Notes: generated by a model from the sequence alone, not told the origin. 64,000 nucleotides of DNA from Microbacterium aurantiacum (GCF_021654035.1 NZ_JAJPDW010000001.1:1-64000), one strand, 5' to 3'. Shown: positions 22,735 to 32,307, numbered from the stretch's first letter. Numbers and translations: made by a program.

Positions 22735-23336
22735 AGCGACGCCCCTCCCTGCCGGGGTGTGTCCACCGCGGCCTTCCGGATGGTCTCGAGCTGTGCGCGC
22801 GACCCGACCGCCCGGACGATCCGCGCCTCCCACCCCTGGACGGCGCGGCGCTGGTGCGCGGCATCCTCCGGGGTGGCCACGCCGAGCGCGTGCAGGTACA
22901 GAATCCGACGGGGCCGGTCGACCTCCACCAGGAGCGACCCGGGGATGAGGGATGCCGTGACCGCGGTGTGCGTCATGATGAGGTCGTCGTCGGTGCGCAG
23001 CGGCACCGCGATGATCGCACTGTGAGGCAGCCGACGCGGATCGATCACCTGCCACGCGACCAGGAGCGAACCGCGGATGAGGGCGAGGAAGAAGGTGACG
23101 ACGAAGACGAGTCCGTACCAGATGTTCACCCGGCCCGACAGCTCCACCGGTGGCAGGCGGAAAATCCGGGTGACGACGATCGCCGCGACGAGCCCCGTCA
23201 CGAAGGCCGTCCACGTGAACTGTCCCCACAGCAACATCCACAGCGCGATGAGCCATACGAAGAACGGCAGCTGACGCCAGAGGATCGTGAAGACGCGGCG
23301 CGCGCGTCCGTCGGGGAGGGTCGCGGGTGCGGTCAC
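22731..23336 (-). CDS. mrpE: Mrp Na+/H+ antiporter subunit E
   Basis: The 201-residue subunit starts at GTG 23336 (overlap GTGA with mrpD). Features of MnhE are the hydrophobic N-terminus FFVWLIALWMLLWGQFTWTA and the soluble half with VPLRTDDDLIMTHTAVTASL and IPGSLLVEVDRPRRILYLHA. The final 40 residues include a helical tail. An in-frame extension upstream of the GTG is arginine-rich and unlike any MrpE. Confidence 0.95.
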   Translation of the reverse strand: MTAPATLPDGRARRVFTILWRQLPFFVWLIALWMLLWGQFTWTAFVTGLVAAIVVTRIFRLPPVELSGRVNIWYGLVFVVTFFLALIRGSLLVAWQVIDPRRLPHSAIIAVPLRTDDDLIMTHTAVTASLIPGSLLVEVDRPRRILYLHALGVATPEDAAHQRRAVQGWEARIVRAVGSRAQLETIRKAAVDTPRQGGASL

Positions 23337-24952
23337 GGTGTCCCCCCCTGGTCGACGTCGAGGCTCTTGTCGTCGCCGCCGGTGCTGATCTGGTGCTGCT
23401 CTTCCAGCTGGACCAGGGTGACCGGCTCCAGCAACGCGGCGCCGATCCGGGTGCACACGTCGTACAGCGGGCCGGCGAACACCGTCAGCGCGACCGTGAG
23501 GGCCACCATGCCGGCGGTGGACGCGGTCATGATGCGGGGGATGACGCGACGTTCGGTCTGGATGCCGGCGGCGGGGGCATCGCCGAGATATTCGATGCGC
23601 GCATCGGTCTCGACCGAATCCTCTCCCTCACGCCAGAACGCGAGGTTCCACGCGCGCATCAGCGCGTAGAGCGTCAGCAGGCTCGTGACGATGCCGGCGA
23701 CGATGAGGGTGATCATCAGCGGGCTGCCGACCTCGGCTGCGGCGTCGAAGATCGCGTACTTGCCGATGAAACCGGAGAAGGGCGGGAGGCCGCCGAGGTT
23801 GACGGCCGGGATGAAGTAGAGCACCGCGATGAGCGGAGCCGCCTTCATCAGTCCCTTCACCTTGAGGATCGACGTGCTGCCCGCGCGGCGTTCGACCAGT
23901 CCCACCGCGAGGAACAGGGTCGTCTGCACCACGATGTGGTGGACCATGTAGTAGATCGTCGCGCCGATCGCCGCCGGCGTCGCGATCGCGAGCCCGAAGA
24001 TCATGTAGCCGACATGGCTCACGAGGGTGAACGACAGGATGCGTTTGAGCTCCGCCTGCGCGACGGCCCCGAGCACCCCGACGATCATCGTCGCCATCGC
24101 CACCCACAGCAGCAGGGTGTTCACGTCGTTGTCGAGGAACATCTCCGTCTCGGTGCGGATGATCGCGTAGACGCCGACCTTCGTGAGGAGTCCTGCGAAC
24201 ACCGCCGTCACAGGGGCGGGGGCCGTCGGATACGAGTCGGGGAGCCAGAACGACAGCGGGAAGACCGCGGCCTTGATCGAGAACGCGAGCAGCAGGAGCA
24301 GGTGGAGGACGAGCTGCGTCTCCTGAGGGAGCTCCGGCATCCGCTCGGAGATCTGCACGATGTTCACCGTCCCGAGGGCGGCGTAGATCATCGCGATCGC
24401 GGCGAGGAAGAGGATCGACGACACCAGCGAGACGACGATGTAGACCACACCGGTCCGGATGCGCGACTCGGTGCCGCCGAGGGTGATGAGGACGTAGGAG
24501 GCGACGAGGAGGATCTCGAAGCCGACATAGAGGTTGAAGAGGTCTCCCGCGATGAACGCGGTGAAGATCCCGGCCGCGAGGATCAGGTAGGTCGGATGGA
24601 AGATCGTCACCGGCGTGTCGTCGTCGCCGTCGGCCGCGCCCTGTCCGACAGAGAAGAGGAGGACCGCCAGCAGCACAACGCTGGAGACCATGACCAGGAG
24701 CGCCGCGAGCCGGTCGACGTAGATGACGATGCCCACCGGGATCGGCCAGCCGCCGACCGAGACCGCGATGGCCTGATCGCCGCCGTCGACGACCGCGAGG
24801 AGGATGGCGGCGATCACGCAGACGACCGTCAGCGTCACGACCGAGACGACGACCTGGGTGCGCCGATGACGACCGGCGATGAGGGCGATCGCCGCTCCGA
24901 GGAGGGGCAGCGTCACCAACAGGGGCGCGAGGGCGGGGGCGATCTCGGTCAT
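23333..24952 (-). CDS. mrpD: Mrp Na+/H+ antiporter subunit D
   Basis: The 539-residue, about 14-helix protein is related to complex I NuoM/NuoN. The proton-translocating core is seen in YVGFEILLVASYVLITLGGT (conserved Glu), LLLLAFSIKAAVFPLSFWLP (conserved Lys) and FTLVSHVGYMIFGLAIATPA. ATG 24952 lies in an ATGA overlap with mrpC. It is a main ion-conducting subunit. The C-terminus is soluble (LVQLEEQHQISTGGDDKSLD). Confidence 0.96.
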   Translation of the reverse strand: MTEIAPALAPLLVTLPLLGAAIALIAGRHRRTQVVVSVVTLTVVCVIAAILLAVVDGGDQAIAVSVGGWPIPVGIVIYVDRLAALLVMVSSVVLLAVLLFSVGQGAADGDDDTPVTIFHPTYLILAAGIFTAFIAGDLFNLYVGFEILLVASYVLITLGGTESRIRTGVVYIVVSLVSSILFLAAIAMIYAALGTVNIVQISERMPELPQETQLVLHLLLLLAFSIKAAVFPLSFWLPDSYPTAPAPVTAVFAGLLTKVGVYAIIRTETEMFLDNDVNTLLLWVAMATMIVGVLGAVAQAELKRILSFTLVSHVGYMIFGLAIATPAAIGATIYYMVHHIVVQTTLFLAVGLVERRAGSTSILKVKGLMKAAPLIAVLYFIPAVNLGGLPPFSGFIGKYAIFDAAAEVGSPLMITLIVAGIVTSLLTLYALMRAWNLAFWREGEDSVETDARIEYLGDAPAAGIQTERRVIPRIMTASTAGMVALTVALTVFAGPLYDVCTRIGAALLEPVTLVQLEEQHQISTGGDDKSLDVDQGGTP

Positions 24953-25509
24953 GCGTCGTCGTCCTCGCTCGCGGCGCGGCGGTCGCCGCGGAGGGGGGCG
25001 GGGCGATCGACACCGGCGTCGTCGGAGAGTCCTGCGAGGTCACGGTTGCCGAGCACCGTGATCGGCGTGGAGGCGAGCCCGACGAAGTCGGTGGTGTCCT
25101 CCGCGTCGGCGTCCTCGATCTCGGTCTCGTCGTCCATCGTCTCGCCGGGGTCGCCGGTGCGTTCGCGCACGGCGATGTCGGCCTCGTCGTCCGAGACGTC
25201 GTCGGCCTGGCCGAGCTGCCACGACCGGTAGATGAGGGCCAGGAGGAAAGCGGAGATCGCGAAGGTGATGACGATGGCGGTGAGCGTCAGCGCCTGGGGC
25301 AGGGGATCGGACATCTCCTCTCGGTCACCGGCACCGTAGAACGGCGCGATCCCCGGATTCCCCATGGCGATGATCATGAGCAGGTTCGCGGCGTTGCCGA
25401 GGAGGAGGAACCCGATGAGCACCCGCGTCAGGCTCCGCTCGAGCATCGCGTAGACGCCGCACGCGAACAGCACGGCCATGATGATGATGAGGATGAGGGA
25501 TGCGTCCAT
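24949..25509 (-). CDS. mrpC: Mrp Na+/H+ antiporter subunit C with acidic C-terminal extension
   Basis: The first 110 residues form the three-helix MnhC/NuoK-like subunit (VYAMLERSLTRVLIGFLLLG; DPLPQALTLTAIVITFAISA). The remaining 75 residues are an acidic, probably disordered extension (TMDDETEIEDADAEDTTDFV), longer than in typical members of about 115 residues. Its ATG shares one base with the mrpA stop (TGATG). The extension faces the cytosol and may be a lineage-specific interaction tail; that is inference. Confidence 0.94.
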   Translation of the reverse strand: MDASLILIIIMAVLFACGVYAMLERSLTRVLIGFLLLGNAANLLMIIAMGNPGIAPFYGAGDREEMSDPLPQALTLTAIVITFAISAFLLALIYRSWQLGQADDVSDDEADIAVRERTGDPGETMDDETEIEDADAEDTTDFVGLASTPITVLGNRDLAGLSDDAGVDRPAPLRGDRRAASEDDDA

Positions 25510-28436
25510 CAGGCGCTCACCCCCAGTCGGGCCTGCTTGCCCTGTCGGTCGACCTCGGCGCCGAGGCTCCGCAGGACGTCGAGGACCAGTCCGATGACGA
25601 CGAGGTAGACCCCGACGTCGAACAGCGTCGAGGTGACGAACTCGACGTGGCCGAAGACAGGGATCTCCGCCTCCCACCACGTGCTCGTGAGCGGGGCGAC
25701 GCCGAAGAAGAGGGGCACGATCGCACAGGCGACGGCGATCGTCATACCGACGCCGAGAAGGCGCCCGGCATCCGTCGGAGCAGCCGCACCGAGCTCGTAA
25801 CGCCCGCCGGCGACGTAGCGCATCACGAGGGCCATGCCGGCGACGAGGCCTCCGGCGAAGCCGCCGCCGGGCAGGTTGTGACCGGCGAAGAGGAGGTAGA
25901 GCGACACGATGATGATCGAGTGGAAGAGGATCCGCACGATCACCTCGAGGATGAAGGAGCGCTCCTCGGGACGCACCTTCTGCCCGCCCACGAGCCATGC
26001 GGTGCTCCCGCGCGTCGATCCCGTCTCGCTCGGCTGCACGCCCTCGGAGGTCTCCACGAGCGGTCGGCGGCTGCGACCGGAGGCCGCAGGGAGCGGAGCG
26101 ATCGCCCGCGACAGCGTGTCGGAGCGGTGGGTGACGAAGACGAGGGAGGCCACGCCGGTGGCCGCGAGCACGAGGACCGAGAGTTCGCCCATCGTGTCCC
26201 AGCCGCGGATGTCGACGAGGGTGACGTTGACGACGTTGCTGCCGTGCCCGAGCTCGTACGCCAGGTCGGGGTAGTTCTCCGACACCGGAGTACGGATGCG
26301 TGCGCCGGTGGCGACCAGGGCGATGAGACCCATCGTGACGCCGACCGCACCGCCGATCACCGCCCGTGTGATCGGGGCGACGGAGGCGTTGTGGTCGCCC
26401 ATGCGCGAGGGGATACGGCGCAGGACCAGGGCGAACGCGATGAGGGTGACCGTCTCGACGAGGATCTGGGTGAGCGCGAGATCGGGAGCTCCGCTCGTGG
26501 CGAAGATCACGACCATGCCGAGGCCCGTGACCGACACCAGGACGACCCCGGTGTAGCGCTTGCGCGCCCGCACCGCGACCAGGCCGGCGGCGATCATGAT
26601 CGGCGCGACGACCAGCTGCATGGGTGTCTGGTACGCGACGAGCTCGGCCTGCCAGACCGGGCTCGCGAGGAGCGCGGTGCCTTCGGCGGCCACGAGGACG
26701 ATGAAGATGGTGCCGACGTAGATGGGCAGCGATCCGCGCTGGGTGAGGCTCGTGGTCCACACCGAGAGCTGGGCGATTCCTCGGAGACTGGCGTTGTAGA
26801 CGTCGGCGGCGGTGAACGGCAGCATGCGGGCGGAGAGATCGCGCCGCGCAGTGAGCCAGAACATCACGAGCCCGATCGCGATGGTTCCGAGCGACAGGAA
26901 GAGCGCCGGCTCGAGCCCGTGCCACAGCGCGAGGTAGCCCGCGTACTCGGGAGCCGCAATGCCGGGCGATGACACCGGCGAGAGATCGGCGTAGAGGGCG
27001 AAGGCGCGATCGAGGGCCGGAGCCGCGAACCCGGCCACGAGGGTGAGCCCCGCGAGCACGAGCGGGGACGCGACGAAACCGATCGGAGGCCGGGGCCACT
27101 CGGTCCGCGTCTTCATGCCGCCGTCGGCATCCTTCTTGGACCAGAACGCCCCCCACACGAATCGCGCGCCGTAGGCGGCGGTGAGGATCGAGCCGAGGAG
27201 GACGCCGACGAGGGCGACGAGCCCCCAGACCGAGCCGTTCTCGGTCTCGGTGAGGAGCGCGGCGAGCGCGGTCTCCTTGCCCACGAATCCGAGGGTCGGG
27301 ATGACGCCGACCATCGAGCAGATCGCGACGATCGAAACGGTCGCCAGCACCGGCGCCTGTCGGCCGAGCCCGCTGAGTTCGCGAAGATCTCGCGTGGACA
27401 GCTGGCGATCGATGACGCCGACGATGAGGAACAGCGCGGACTTGAACAGCGCGTGGCTGAGGAGCAGAGCGAGGCCGGCCAGCGCGGCGTCGCGGGTGCC
27501 GAAGCCGAGGATCACGGTGAGGAAGCCGAGCTGACTGACGGTGCCGAAAGCGAGGACACGCTTGAGGTCGGTCTCGCGGAGCGCCTGGAATCCGCCGAGC
27601 AGCATCGTGAAGACGCCGAGGCCGATCACGATCGGGCGCCACGTGGGGGCGAACGCGAACACGGGGGCGAAACGGGCGATGAGGTAGATGCCGGCCTTCA
27701 CCATCGCTGCGGCGTGGAGATAGGCGCTCACCGGTGTGGGAGCGGCCATCGCGCCCGGCAGCCAGAAGTGAAACGGGAAGATCGCGGACTTGCTGAGCGC
27801 ACCGACGAGCACGAGGACGAGGGCGACGTCGACGACCATTCCGGTCGGGGCATCCGAGAGCATCGTCGTCATCGACGTCGTGCCCGACTCGACGACGAGA
27901 AGCACGACGCCGATCAGCATGACCAGGCCCCCGAGGGTCGTCACGAGCAGCGCCTGCAGGGCGGAACGACGACTGGCGGCGCGGTTGTTGTAGTACCCGA
28001 TGAGGAGGTAGGACAAGACGCTGGTGATCTCCCAGAACATCACCAGCACGACGAGGTCGTCGGTGAGGACGAGCCCGTACATCGCTCCCGCGAAGGCGAG
28101 GAGGACGGCGGAGAACTGGCCGAGACCGTCGGTCTTGCCGCGGAAGTACCAGCGGCAGTAGATCATCACGAGCGCGCCGACGCCGGTGACGATGAGCGTC
28201 ATCAGCCACGACAGCAGGTCCATCCGCATCGACAGCTCGATGCCGAGCGGCGCGATCCAGGTGTACGACGAGAAGGGGACGCCGCCGGAGAGCACCTCCG
28301 GGCCGAGCCAGACGGCGTGCGCGAAAGCGACGAGGGGAAGCGCTGCGGCGACGAGGAAGACGCGCGCGCCGAGCTTCGCTGTCAGCAGCGGAAGGAGGAG
28401 AGGGACGATCGCGAAGGCGAGCAGGAGGGCGAGCAG
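25509..28436 (-). CDS. mrpA: Mrp Na+/H+ antiporter subunit A fused to MnhB domain
   Basis: The product resembles complex I NuoL for its first 650 residues (MIYCRWYFRG; FPFHFWLPGAMAAPTPVSAY; GKETALAALLTETENG) and ends in an MnhB domain (FILEVIVRILFHSIIIVSLY; HNLPGGGFAGGLVAGMALVM). The first ATG/GTG of the frame is GTG 28295, but 47 further codons upstream encode a good transmembrane helix (LLALLLAFAIVPLLLPLLTA) that all MrpA proteins have. A perfect AGGAGG (28443-28448 on the minus strand) sits 6 bases before CTG 28436, so translation most probably starts at this CTG, giving 975 residues. It is the first gene of the operon, 67 bp after a LacI gene on the same strand. Confidence 0.9.
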   Translation of the reverse strand: MLALLLAFAIVPLLLPLLTAKLGARVFLVAAALPLVAFAHAVWLGPEVLSGGVPFSSYTWIAPLGIELSMRMDLLSWLMTLIVTGVGALVMIYCRWYFRGKTDGLGQFSAVLLAFAGAMYGLVLTDDLVVLVMFWEITSVLSYLLIGYYNNRAASRRSALQALLVTTLGGLVMLIGVVLLVVESGTTSMTTMLSDAPTGMVVDVALVLVLVGALSKSAIFPFHFWLPGAMAAPTPVSAYLHAAAMVKAGIYLIARFAPVFAFAPTWRPIVIGLGVFTMLLGGFQALRETDLKRVLAFGTVSQLGFLTVILGFGTRDAALAGLALLLSHALFKSALFLIVGVIDRQLSTRDLRELSGLGRQAPVLATVSIVAICSMVGVIPTLGFVGKETALAALLTETENGSVWGLVALVGVLLGSILTAAYGARFVWGAFWSKKDADGGMKTRTEWPRPPIGFVASPLVLAGLTLVAGFAAPALDRAFALYADLSPVSSPGIAAPEYAGYLALWHGLEPALFLSLGTIAIGLVMFWLTARRDLSARMLPFTAADVYNASLRGIAQLSVWTTSLTQRGSLPIYVGTIFIVLVAAEGTALLASPVWQAELVAYQTPMQLVVAPIMIAAGLVAVRARKRYTGVVLVSVTGLGMVVIFATSGAPDLALTQILVETVTLIAFALVLRRIPSRMGDHNASVAPITRAVIGGAVGVTMGLIALVATGARIRTPVSENYPDLAYELGHGSNVVNVTLVDIRGWDTMGELSVLVLAATGVASLVFVTHRSDTLSRAIAPLPAASGRSRRPLVETSEGVQPSETGSTRGSTAWLVGGQKVRPEERSFILEVIVRILFHSIIIVSLYLLFAGHNLPGGGFAGGLVAGMALVMRYVAGGRYELGAAAPTDAGRLLGVGMTIAVACAIVPLFFGVAPLTSTWWEAEIPVFGHVEFVTSTLFDVGVYLVVIGLVLDVLRSLGAEVDRQGKQARLGVSA

Positions 28437-28503
28437 AGACGGCCTCCTCTGGTCGTCGGCCGGCGGGCGTGCACGGCTCGGGCGATCGGGGTCGGGGGAT
28501 AGT

Positions 28504-29559
28504 CTACCGCGCAGCTCCGGGTTCTCCCGGCGGAGGTCCGGTGGTATTGCCCTCGCGGAATGTGCACGTGAACTGGATGGACGCCGCCTGTCCGCCTTCG
28601 ATCATCGCCGTGACGGCCCGCCCGGCGGCGCGGCCCTTCTCGGCCGCGGGCTGATGGAGCGTCGTCAGTTCGTAGGGGGCGAGGCCGTCCACCGCGATGC
28701 CGTCGAATCCCGTGACGCTGACGTCCTCGGGGACGCGAAGCCCCGCTTCCTCGGCAGCGCGGATGACTCCGGCGGCCAGCAGGTCGCTCTGGGCGAGGAC
28801 CGCCGTCGGCCGCTCGGCGGCATCGGCGAACAGCGCACGCCCGGCCTCGAGCCCCTCGGCGATGAAGCTGCCCGCGGCCGCCCACACCCGGGCATCCGGG
28901 AAGACGTCCCGCGCACCGGCCAGACGCTCTCGCGTCACGTCGACGGTGATCCGCGCGTCGTCGGGCATCCACCCGCGCTGCCACCCGCCCGACAGGGGCA
29001 GCGCGACGACGGCGACCCGGCGGTGGCCGAGCGCGCACACGTGGCTGGCCGCCTGGCGCTGCGCCTCGCGGTTGTCCAGTCCGATCCGTGGCACGTCGTC
29101 GCCGGCATCCCCCTCCACCACGACGACCGGGATGCCGCGCGCGCGGACGACGTCGAGCGAGGCGCGGAGATGACCGCTGCAGCCGATGAGGACCGCGGCG
29201 TCGAGCGGGGCGGTCGTCAGCGAGGCACCGGAGCCGGCGATGTCGTCGCGAAGGAGCAGCAGCCCTGCCCCGAGCGGGGCGACCCCGTCGGCGAGGCCGT
29301 CCATCATCAGCGTCTTCACCGGATCGAGGAAGGCTGCGCCGAGGTACTCCTCGAACACCACCCCGACGATTCCTGAACGGCCGCGGCGCAGCGAGGCGGC
29401 GCGCGGGTCGGGCCCGGTGTACCCGAGCGACGCGGCCGCCGCGAGGACGCGCCCCCGCGTGGCCTCGGACACCGGCGTCTTGCCGCTGAAGACGACGGAT
29501 GCCGTCGACGGGGAGACGCCCGCCTCGCGGGCGACGTCGGCGATGGTCGCCCGGCGCAT
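28504..29559 (-). CDS. LacI-family transcriptional regulator
   Basis: The 351-residue protein has a LacI helix-turn-helix at its N-terminus (TIADVAREAGVSPSTASVVF), hinge helix (RAASLRRGRSGIVGVVFEEY), and a periplasmic-binding-like effector domain (PTAVLAQSDLLAAGVIRAAE; VSVTGFDGIAVDGLAPYELT). ATG 29559 and GTG 29565 are both possible starts. It is divergent from an MFS gene, with a perfect 14-bp palindrome between them, and lies just upstream of mrpA on the same strand. It most likely represses itself and the MFS gene; read-through could link it to the Mrp operon. Confidence 0.93.
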   Translation of the reverse strand: MRRATIADVAREAGVSPSTASVVFSGKTPVSEATRGRVLAAAASLGYTGPDPRAASLRRGRSGIVGVVFEEYLGAAFLDPVKTLMMDGLADGVAPLGAGLLLLRDDIAGSGASLTTAPLDAAVLIGCSGHLRASLDVVRARGIPVVVVEGDAGDDVPRIGLDNREAQRQAASHVCALGHRRVAVVALPLSGGWQRGWMPDDARITVDVTRERLAGARDVFPDARVWAAAGSFIAEGLEAGRALFADAAERPTAVLAQSDLLAAGVIRAAEEAGLRVPEDVSVTGFDGIAVDGLAPYELTTLHQPAAEKGRAAGRAVTAMIEGGQAASIQFTCTFREGNTTGPPPGEPGAAR

Positions 29560-29596
29560 GTTCACGCCCCGATCGTACCCACCACGTAGCGGACGG

Positions 29597-29610
29597 TCGA
29601 ATCGATTCGA
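29597..29610. promoter_or_regulatory. LacI-family operator, 14-bp palindrome
   Basis: TCGAATCGATTCGA is a perfect palindrome with the central CG step typical of LacI-family sites. It lies in the 63-bp gap between the divergent lacI-type gene and the MFS gene, 12 bp before the MFS start and 37 bp before the regulator start, so a bound dimer would cover both promoters. Confidence 0.72.
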
Positions 29611-29622
29611 TACCATGCACCG

Positions 29623-30900
29623 GTGGATCAGACCCTCACCCGCTCCCAGCTCGTGCGCTGGCGGACCGCCATCTTCACGATCTTCTTCGTGGTGGGCCTC
29701 GGCTTCGCCTCCTGGGCGTCGCGTCTGCCGGCCGTGAAGCAGGCGCTCGACACCGACGACTTCGGCATCGGCATCCTGCTCCTCGTCATGGGTGCCGCCT
29801 CGATCGTGGGCCTGTCGCTGGCGAACGTCATCGTCGCGCGGTGGGGGGCACGACGCGGCATGGTCGCCACGATCGCGAGTTTCTCCGCGGGTCTGATCCT
29901 CGTGGGGCTCGCCGTGCAGGTGGCGCAGTCCTTCGAGCTCGCCGCCGCCGCCCTCGTCCTCGTGGGGCTCGGGATGAGCGCGACCGACGTCATGATGAAC
30001 GTCGAGGCGGCCGCCGTCGAGCAGTCTTTCGGCCGCACCCTCATGCCTCTCTTCCACGCCTTCTTCTCGTTCGGCACGGTCGCCGGTGCCGGTGCCGGCA
30101 TCGCGATGGCCGCGTGGCAGGTCGGCGTGCAGTGGCACCTCGGCCTCGCGGGCATCCTGGCCCTCGTCGCGGGGATCGTCGCGCTCGGTTTCGTGCCGAA
30201 GCGCGACGAGGTGCTCGACGGCGACGCGCCCACGCCGACCCGCCGCGAGCGTTTCGCGGAGCTGGCCGCGGTGTGGAAGACCCCGCGCACCTATGCGATC
30301 GGCGTGATCATGCTCGGCATGGCCTTCGCCGAGGGGAGCGCGAACGACTGGCTGACCATCGCGATGGTGGACGGCCACGGCGAGACCGAGGCCTTCGGCG
30401 CGGTCGCCCTCACCGTCTTCTCCGTCGCGATGACCGTCTTCCGCGTCATCGGCGGTCCGCTGGTCGACCGCTTCGGTCGCGTCTGGACGCTGCGCATCCT
30501 CGCCGTCGCCGCAGGCGTCGGTCTCGTGGTGTTCATCCTCGCGCCGTCGCTCCCGATCGCCCTCGTCGGTGTCGCCCTGTGGGGCGCGGGCGCGTCGCTC
30601 GGCTTCCCGCTCGGGATGTCGGCGGCCGCAGACGATCCCAAGCGCGCCGCCGCCTCGGTGTCGGCGGCGGCGACCATCGGCTACCTCGCGTTCCTCTGCG
30701 GCCCGCCGGTGCTCGGCTGGATCAGCCACCAGATCGGCATCCTCCCGACCCTGTGGATCATCGTCGCCCTCATCGCGATGTCGGGCTTCGCCTCGGGTGC
30801 CGCCAAGCCCCTGGCCACCTCGACCGTGGGCGGCGGCCACCGCACCCCCGTCTCCGGTGACCGGACGGGCGACCGCGACGAGGTGCCCGCGCGCGACTAG
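29623..30900 (+). CDS. MFS transporter
   Basis: A 425-residue, 12-helix major facilitator. Family cues are the helix 2-3 loop VIVARWGARRGMV, the repeat of it in the second half GPLVDRFGRVWTLRI, and an early VGLGFASWASRLPAVKQAL. It resembles the FucP/YbjJ-like group of sugar or metabolite transporters; the substrate is unknown. GTG 29623 lies 12 bp after the LacI-type palindrome. The C-terminal 35 residues are polar. It is 9 bp upstream of nucS, so the two may be co-transcribed. Confidence 0.9.
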   Translation: MDQTLTRSQLVRWRTAIFTIFFVVGLGFASWASRLPAVKQALDTDDFGIGILLLVMGAASIVGLSLANVIVARWGARRGMVATIASFSAGLILVGLAVQVAQSFELAAAALVLVGLGMSATDVMMNVEAAAVEQSFGRTLMPLFHAFFSFGTVAGAGAGIAMAAWQVGVQWHLGLAGILALVAGIVALGFVPKRDEVLDGDAPTPTRRERFAELAAVWKTPRTYAIGVIMLGMAFAEGSANDWLTIAMVDGHGETEAFGAVALTVFSVAMTVFRVIGGPLVDRFGRVWTLRILAVAAGVGLVVFILAPSLPIALVGVALWGAGASLGFPLGMSAAADDPKRAAASVSAAATIGYLAFLCGPPVLGWISHQIGILPTLWIIVALIAMSGFASGAAKPLATSTVGGGHRTPVSGDRTGDRDEVPARD

Positions 30901-30909
30901 GCTCGACGG

Positions 30910-31605
30910 GTGCGTCTTGTCATCGCCCGCTGCTCGGTCGACTACACCGGGCGCCTCACCGCTCACCTTCCGCTGGCGACCCGCCTCCTCGTCCACAAGG
31001 GCGACGGAAGCCTGCTCGTGCACTCCGACGGCGGATCGTACAAGCCGCTGAACTGGATGAGCCCGCCCTGCCGTCTGGATGTCGAGGAGCCGGATGCCGA
31101 CTCCGCCGCCGCGGGCGTGCAGGAGTACTGGCGCGTCACGCACGCGAAGACGGGCGACGCGCTGCTCGTGCGCATCTACGAGGTGCTTCACGACTCGTCG
31201 CACGAACTCGGCATCGACCCGGGCCTGCAGAAGGACGGCGTCGAAGCCGACCTGCAGCGTCTCCTCGCCGAGCAGGTCGAGGTGATCGGCGACGACCTCA
31301 CCCTCGTCCGCCGTGAGTTCCCCACCGCGATCGGTCCGGTCGACCTGTTGCTCCGCGACCCCGCCGGCGGCACGATCGCGGTCGAGGTCAAGCGCCGCGG
31401 CGACATCGACGGTGTCGAGCAGCTCACGCGCTACCTCGAGCTCCTCGACCGCGACCCGCACCTGTCTCCGGTGAGCGGCGTCTTCGCCGCCCAGGAGATC
31501 AAGCCCCAGGCGAAGGTGCTCGCCGCGGACCGCGGCATCCGCTGTGTGACCCTCGACTACGAGGGCATGAAGGGCGTCGACTCGGGGCACCTCCGCCTCT
31601 TCTGA
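30910..31605 (+). CDS. nucS: mismatch-specific endonuclease NucS (EndoMS)
   Basis: NucS cuts mismatched DNA and replaces MutS/MutL in most actinobacteria. The 231-residue product has the N-terminal dimerisation domain ([40 protein letters not shown]) and a C-terminal PD-(D/E)XK nuclease: [20 protein letters not shown] gives the catalytic Asp, Glu and Lys, followed by [18 protein letters not shown]. The protein ends LRLF, resembling the clamp-binding tail reported for actinobacterial NucS. It follows the MFS gene by 9 bp. A second, longer DUF91-type nuclease occurs in the restriction operon at 57-58 kb. Confidence 0.96.
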   Translation: MRLVIARCSVDYTGRLTAHLPLATRLLVHKGDGSLLVHSDGGSYKPLNWMSPPCRLDVEEPDADSAAAGVQEYWRVTHAKTGDALLVRIYEVLHDSSHELGIDPGLQKDGVEADLQRLLAEQVEVIGDDLTLVRREFPTAIGPVDLLLRDPAGGTIAVEVKRRGDIDGVEQLTRYLELLDRDPHLSPVSGVFAAQEIKPQAKVLAADRGIRCVTLDYEGMKGVDSGHLRLF

Positions 31606-31635
31606 CGCGAGCCGGGTCGCCGAACGCCCCGCGTC

Positions 31636-32307
31636 TCAGCGCCGAGTGCGCGCGAGTGCCGCGGCATGCGCGCGGCTGCGTGCGCCGAGCTTCCCGAGGA
31701 CGTTCGAGACGTGGGTCTTGACCGTCGTGAGCGAGATCCCGAGCCGCGCGGCGATCTCGGCGTTCGACAGGCCTTCGCCCAACGTCTCGAGGACGCCCCT
31801 CTCGCGGTCGGTGAGGCCGGCAGCGGCCACCGCGTCGGCCTCGGGACGACCGCCGGACGCCGTCGGGGACGCCTCTCCGTCGGGAGCCGAGCGCGGGATG
31901 AGCCCCAGCGCGCGGCGGGTGATCCGAGGGTCGAGCACCCCGTCCCCGTTCGCCACCGAATGAACCGCCGCGACGAGCGACGGGGCGTCGACGGTCTTCA
32001 GCAGGAAGCCGACGGCTCCCGCGGTGAGCGCATCGGCCACGAGCTCCTGCTCGTCGAAGCTGGTGAGGACGAGAACGTCACCGCACCCCTCCGCCACGAT
32101 CTGCCGCGTCGCCTCCACGCCGTCCATCCCCGGCATCCGCAGGTCCATGAGGACGACGTCCGGACGGAGGGCGCGCGCGTTGCGCACCGCGACGACACCG
32201 TCCGCCGCTTCTCCGACGACGTCGATCCCGTGCGACTCGAGCATGATCCGGAGACCCTCCCGGATCGCCCCGTGGTCATCGGCGAGCAGGACTCGGGGCG
32301 CCGTCAC
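31636..32307 (-). CDS. NarL/LuxR-type response regulator
   Basis: The 223-residue protein has a receiver domain with the acidic pair DD (residues 10-11), phosphoacceptor Asp55 in VVLMDLRMPG and Lys in GFLLKTV, then a Pro/Ser/Ala linker and a LuxR helix-turn-helix (LTDRERGVLETLGEGLSNAE, IAARLGISLTTVKTHVSNVL). GTG 32307 overlaps the kinase stop (GTGA), so the two are coupled. Downstream target genes are not obvious; the divergent GAP-family gene is a candidate. Confidence 0.95.
   Translation of the reverse strand: MTAPRVLLADDHGAIREGLRIMLESHGIDVVGEAADGVVAVRNARALRPDVVLMDLRMPGMDGVEATRQIVAEGCGDVLVLTSFDEQELVADALTAGAVGFLLKTVDAPSLVAAVHSVANGDGVLDPRITRRALGLIPRSAPDGEASPTASGGRPEADAVAAAGLTDRERGVLETLGEGLSNAEIAARLGISLTTVKTHVSNVLGKLGARSRAHAAALARTRR

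Noticed and set aside
24949..28209. A 1086-codon minus-strand frame across mrpA and mrpC
   Set aside because: Arg/His/Pro-rich through mrpA in the wrong phase; only its last part is the real mrpC frame, which starts at 25509.
29560..31590. Extension of the LacI frame upstream for 680 codons across the MFS and nucS genes
   Set aside because: The extension has no regulator features and lies antisense to two well-supported genes; the helix-turn-helix defines the start at 29559.
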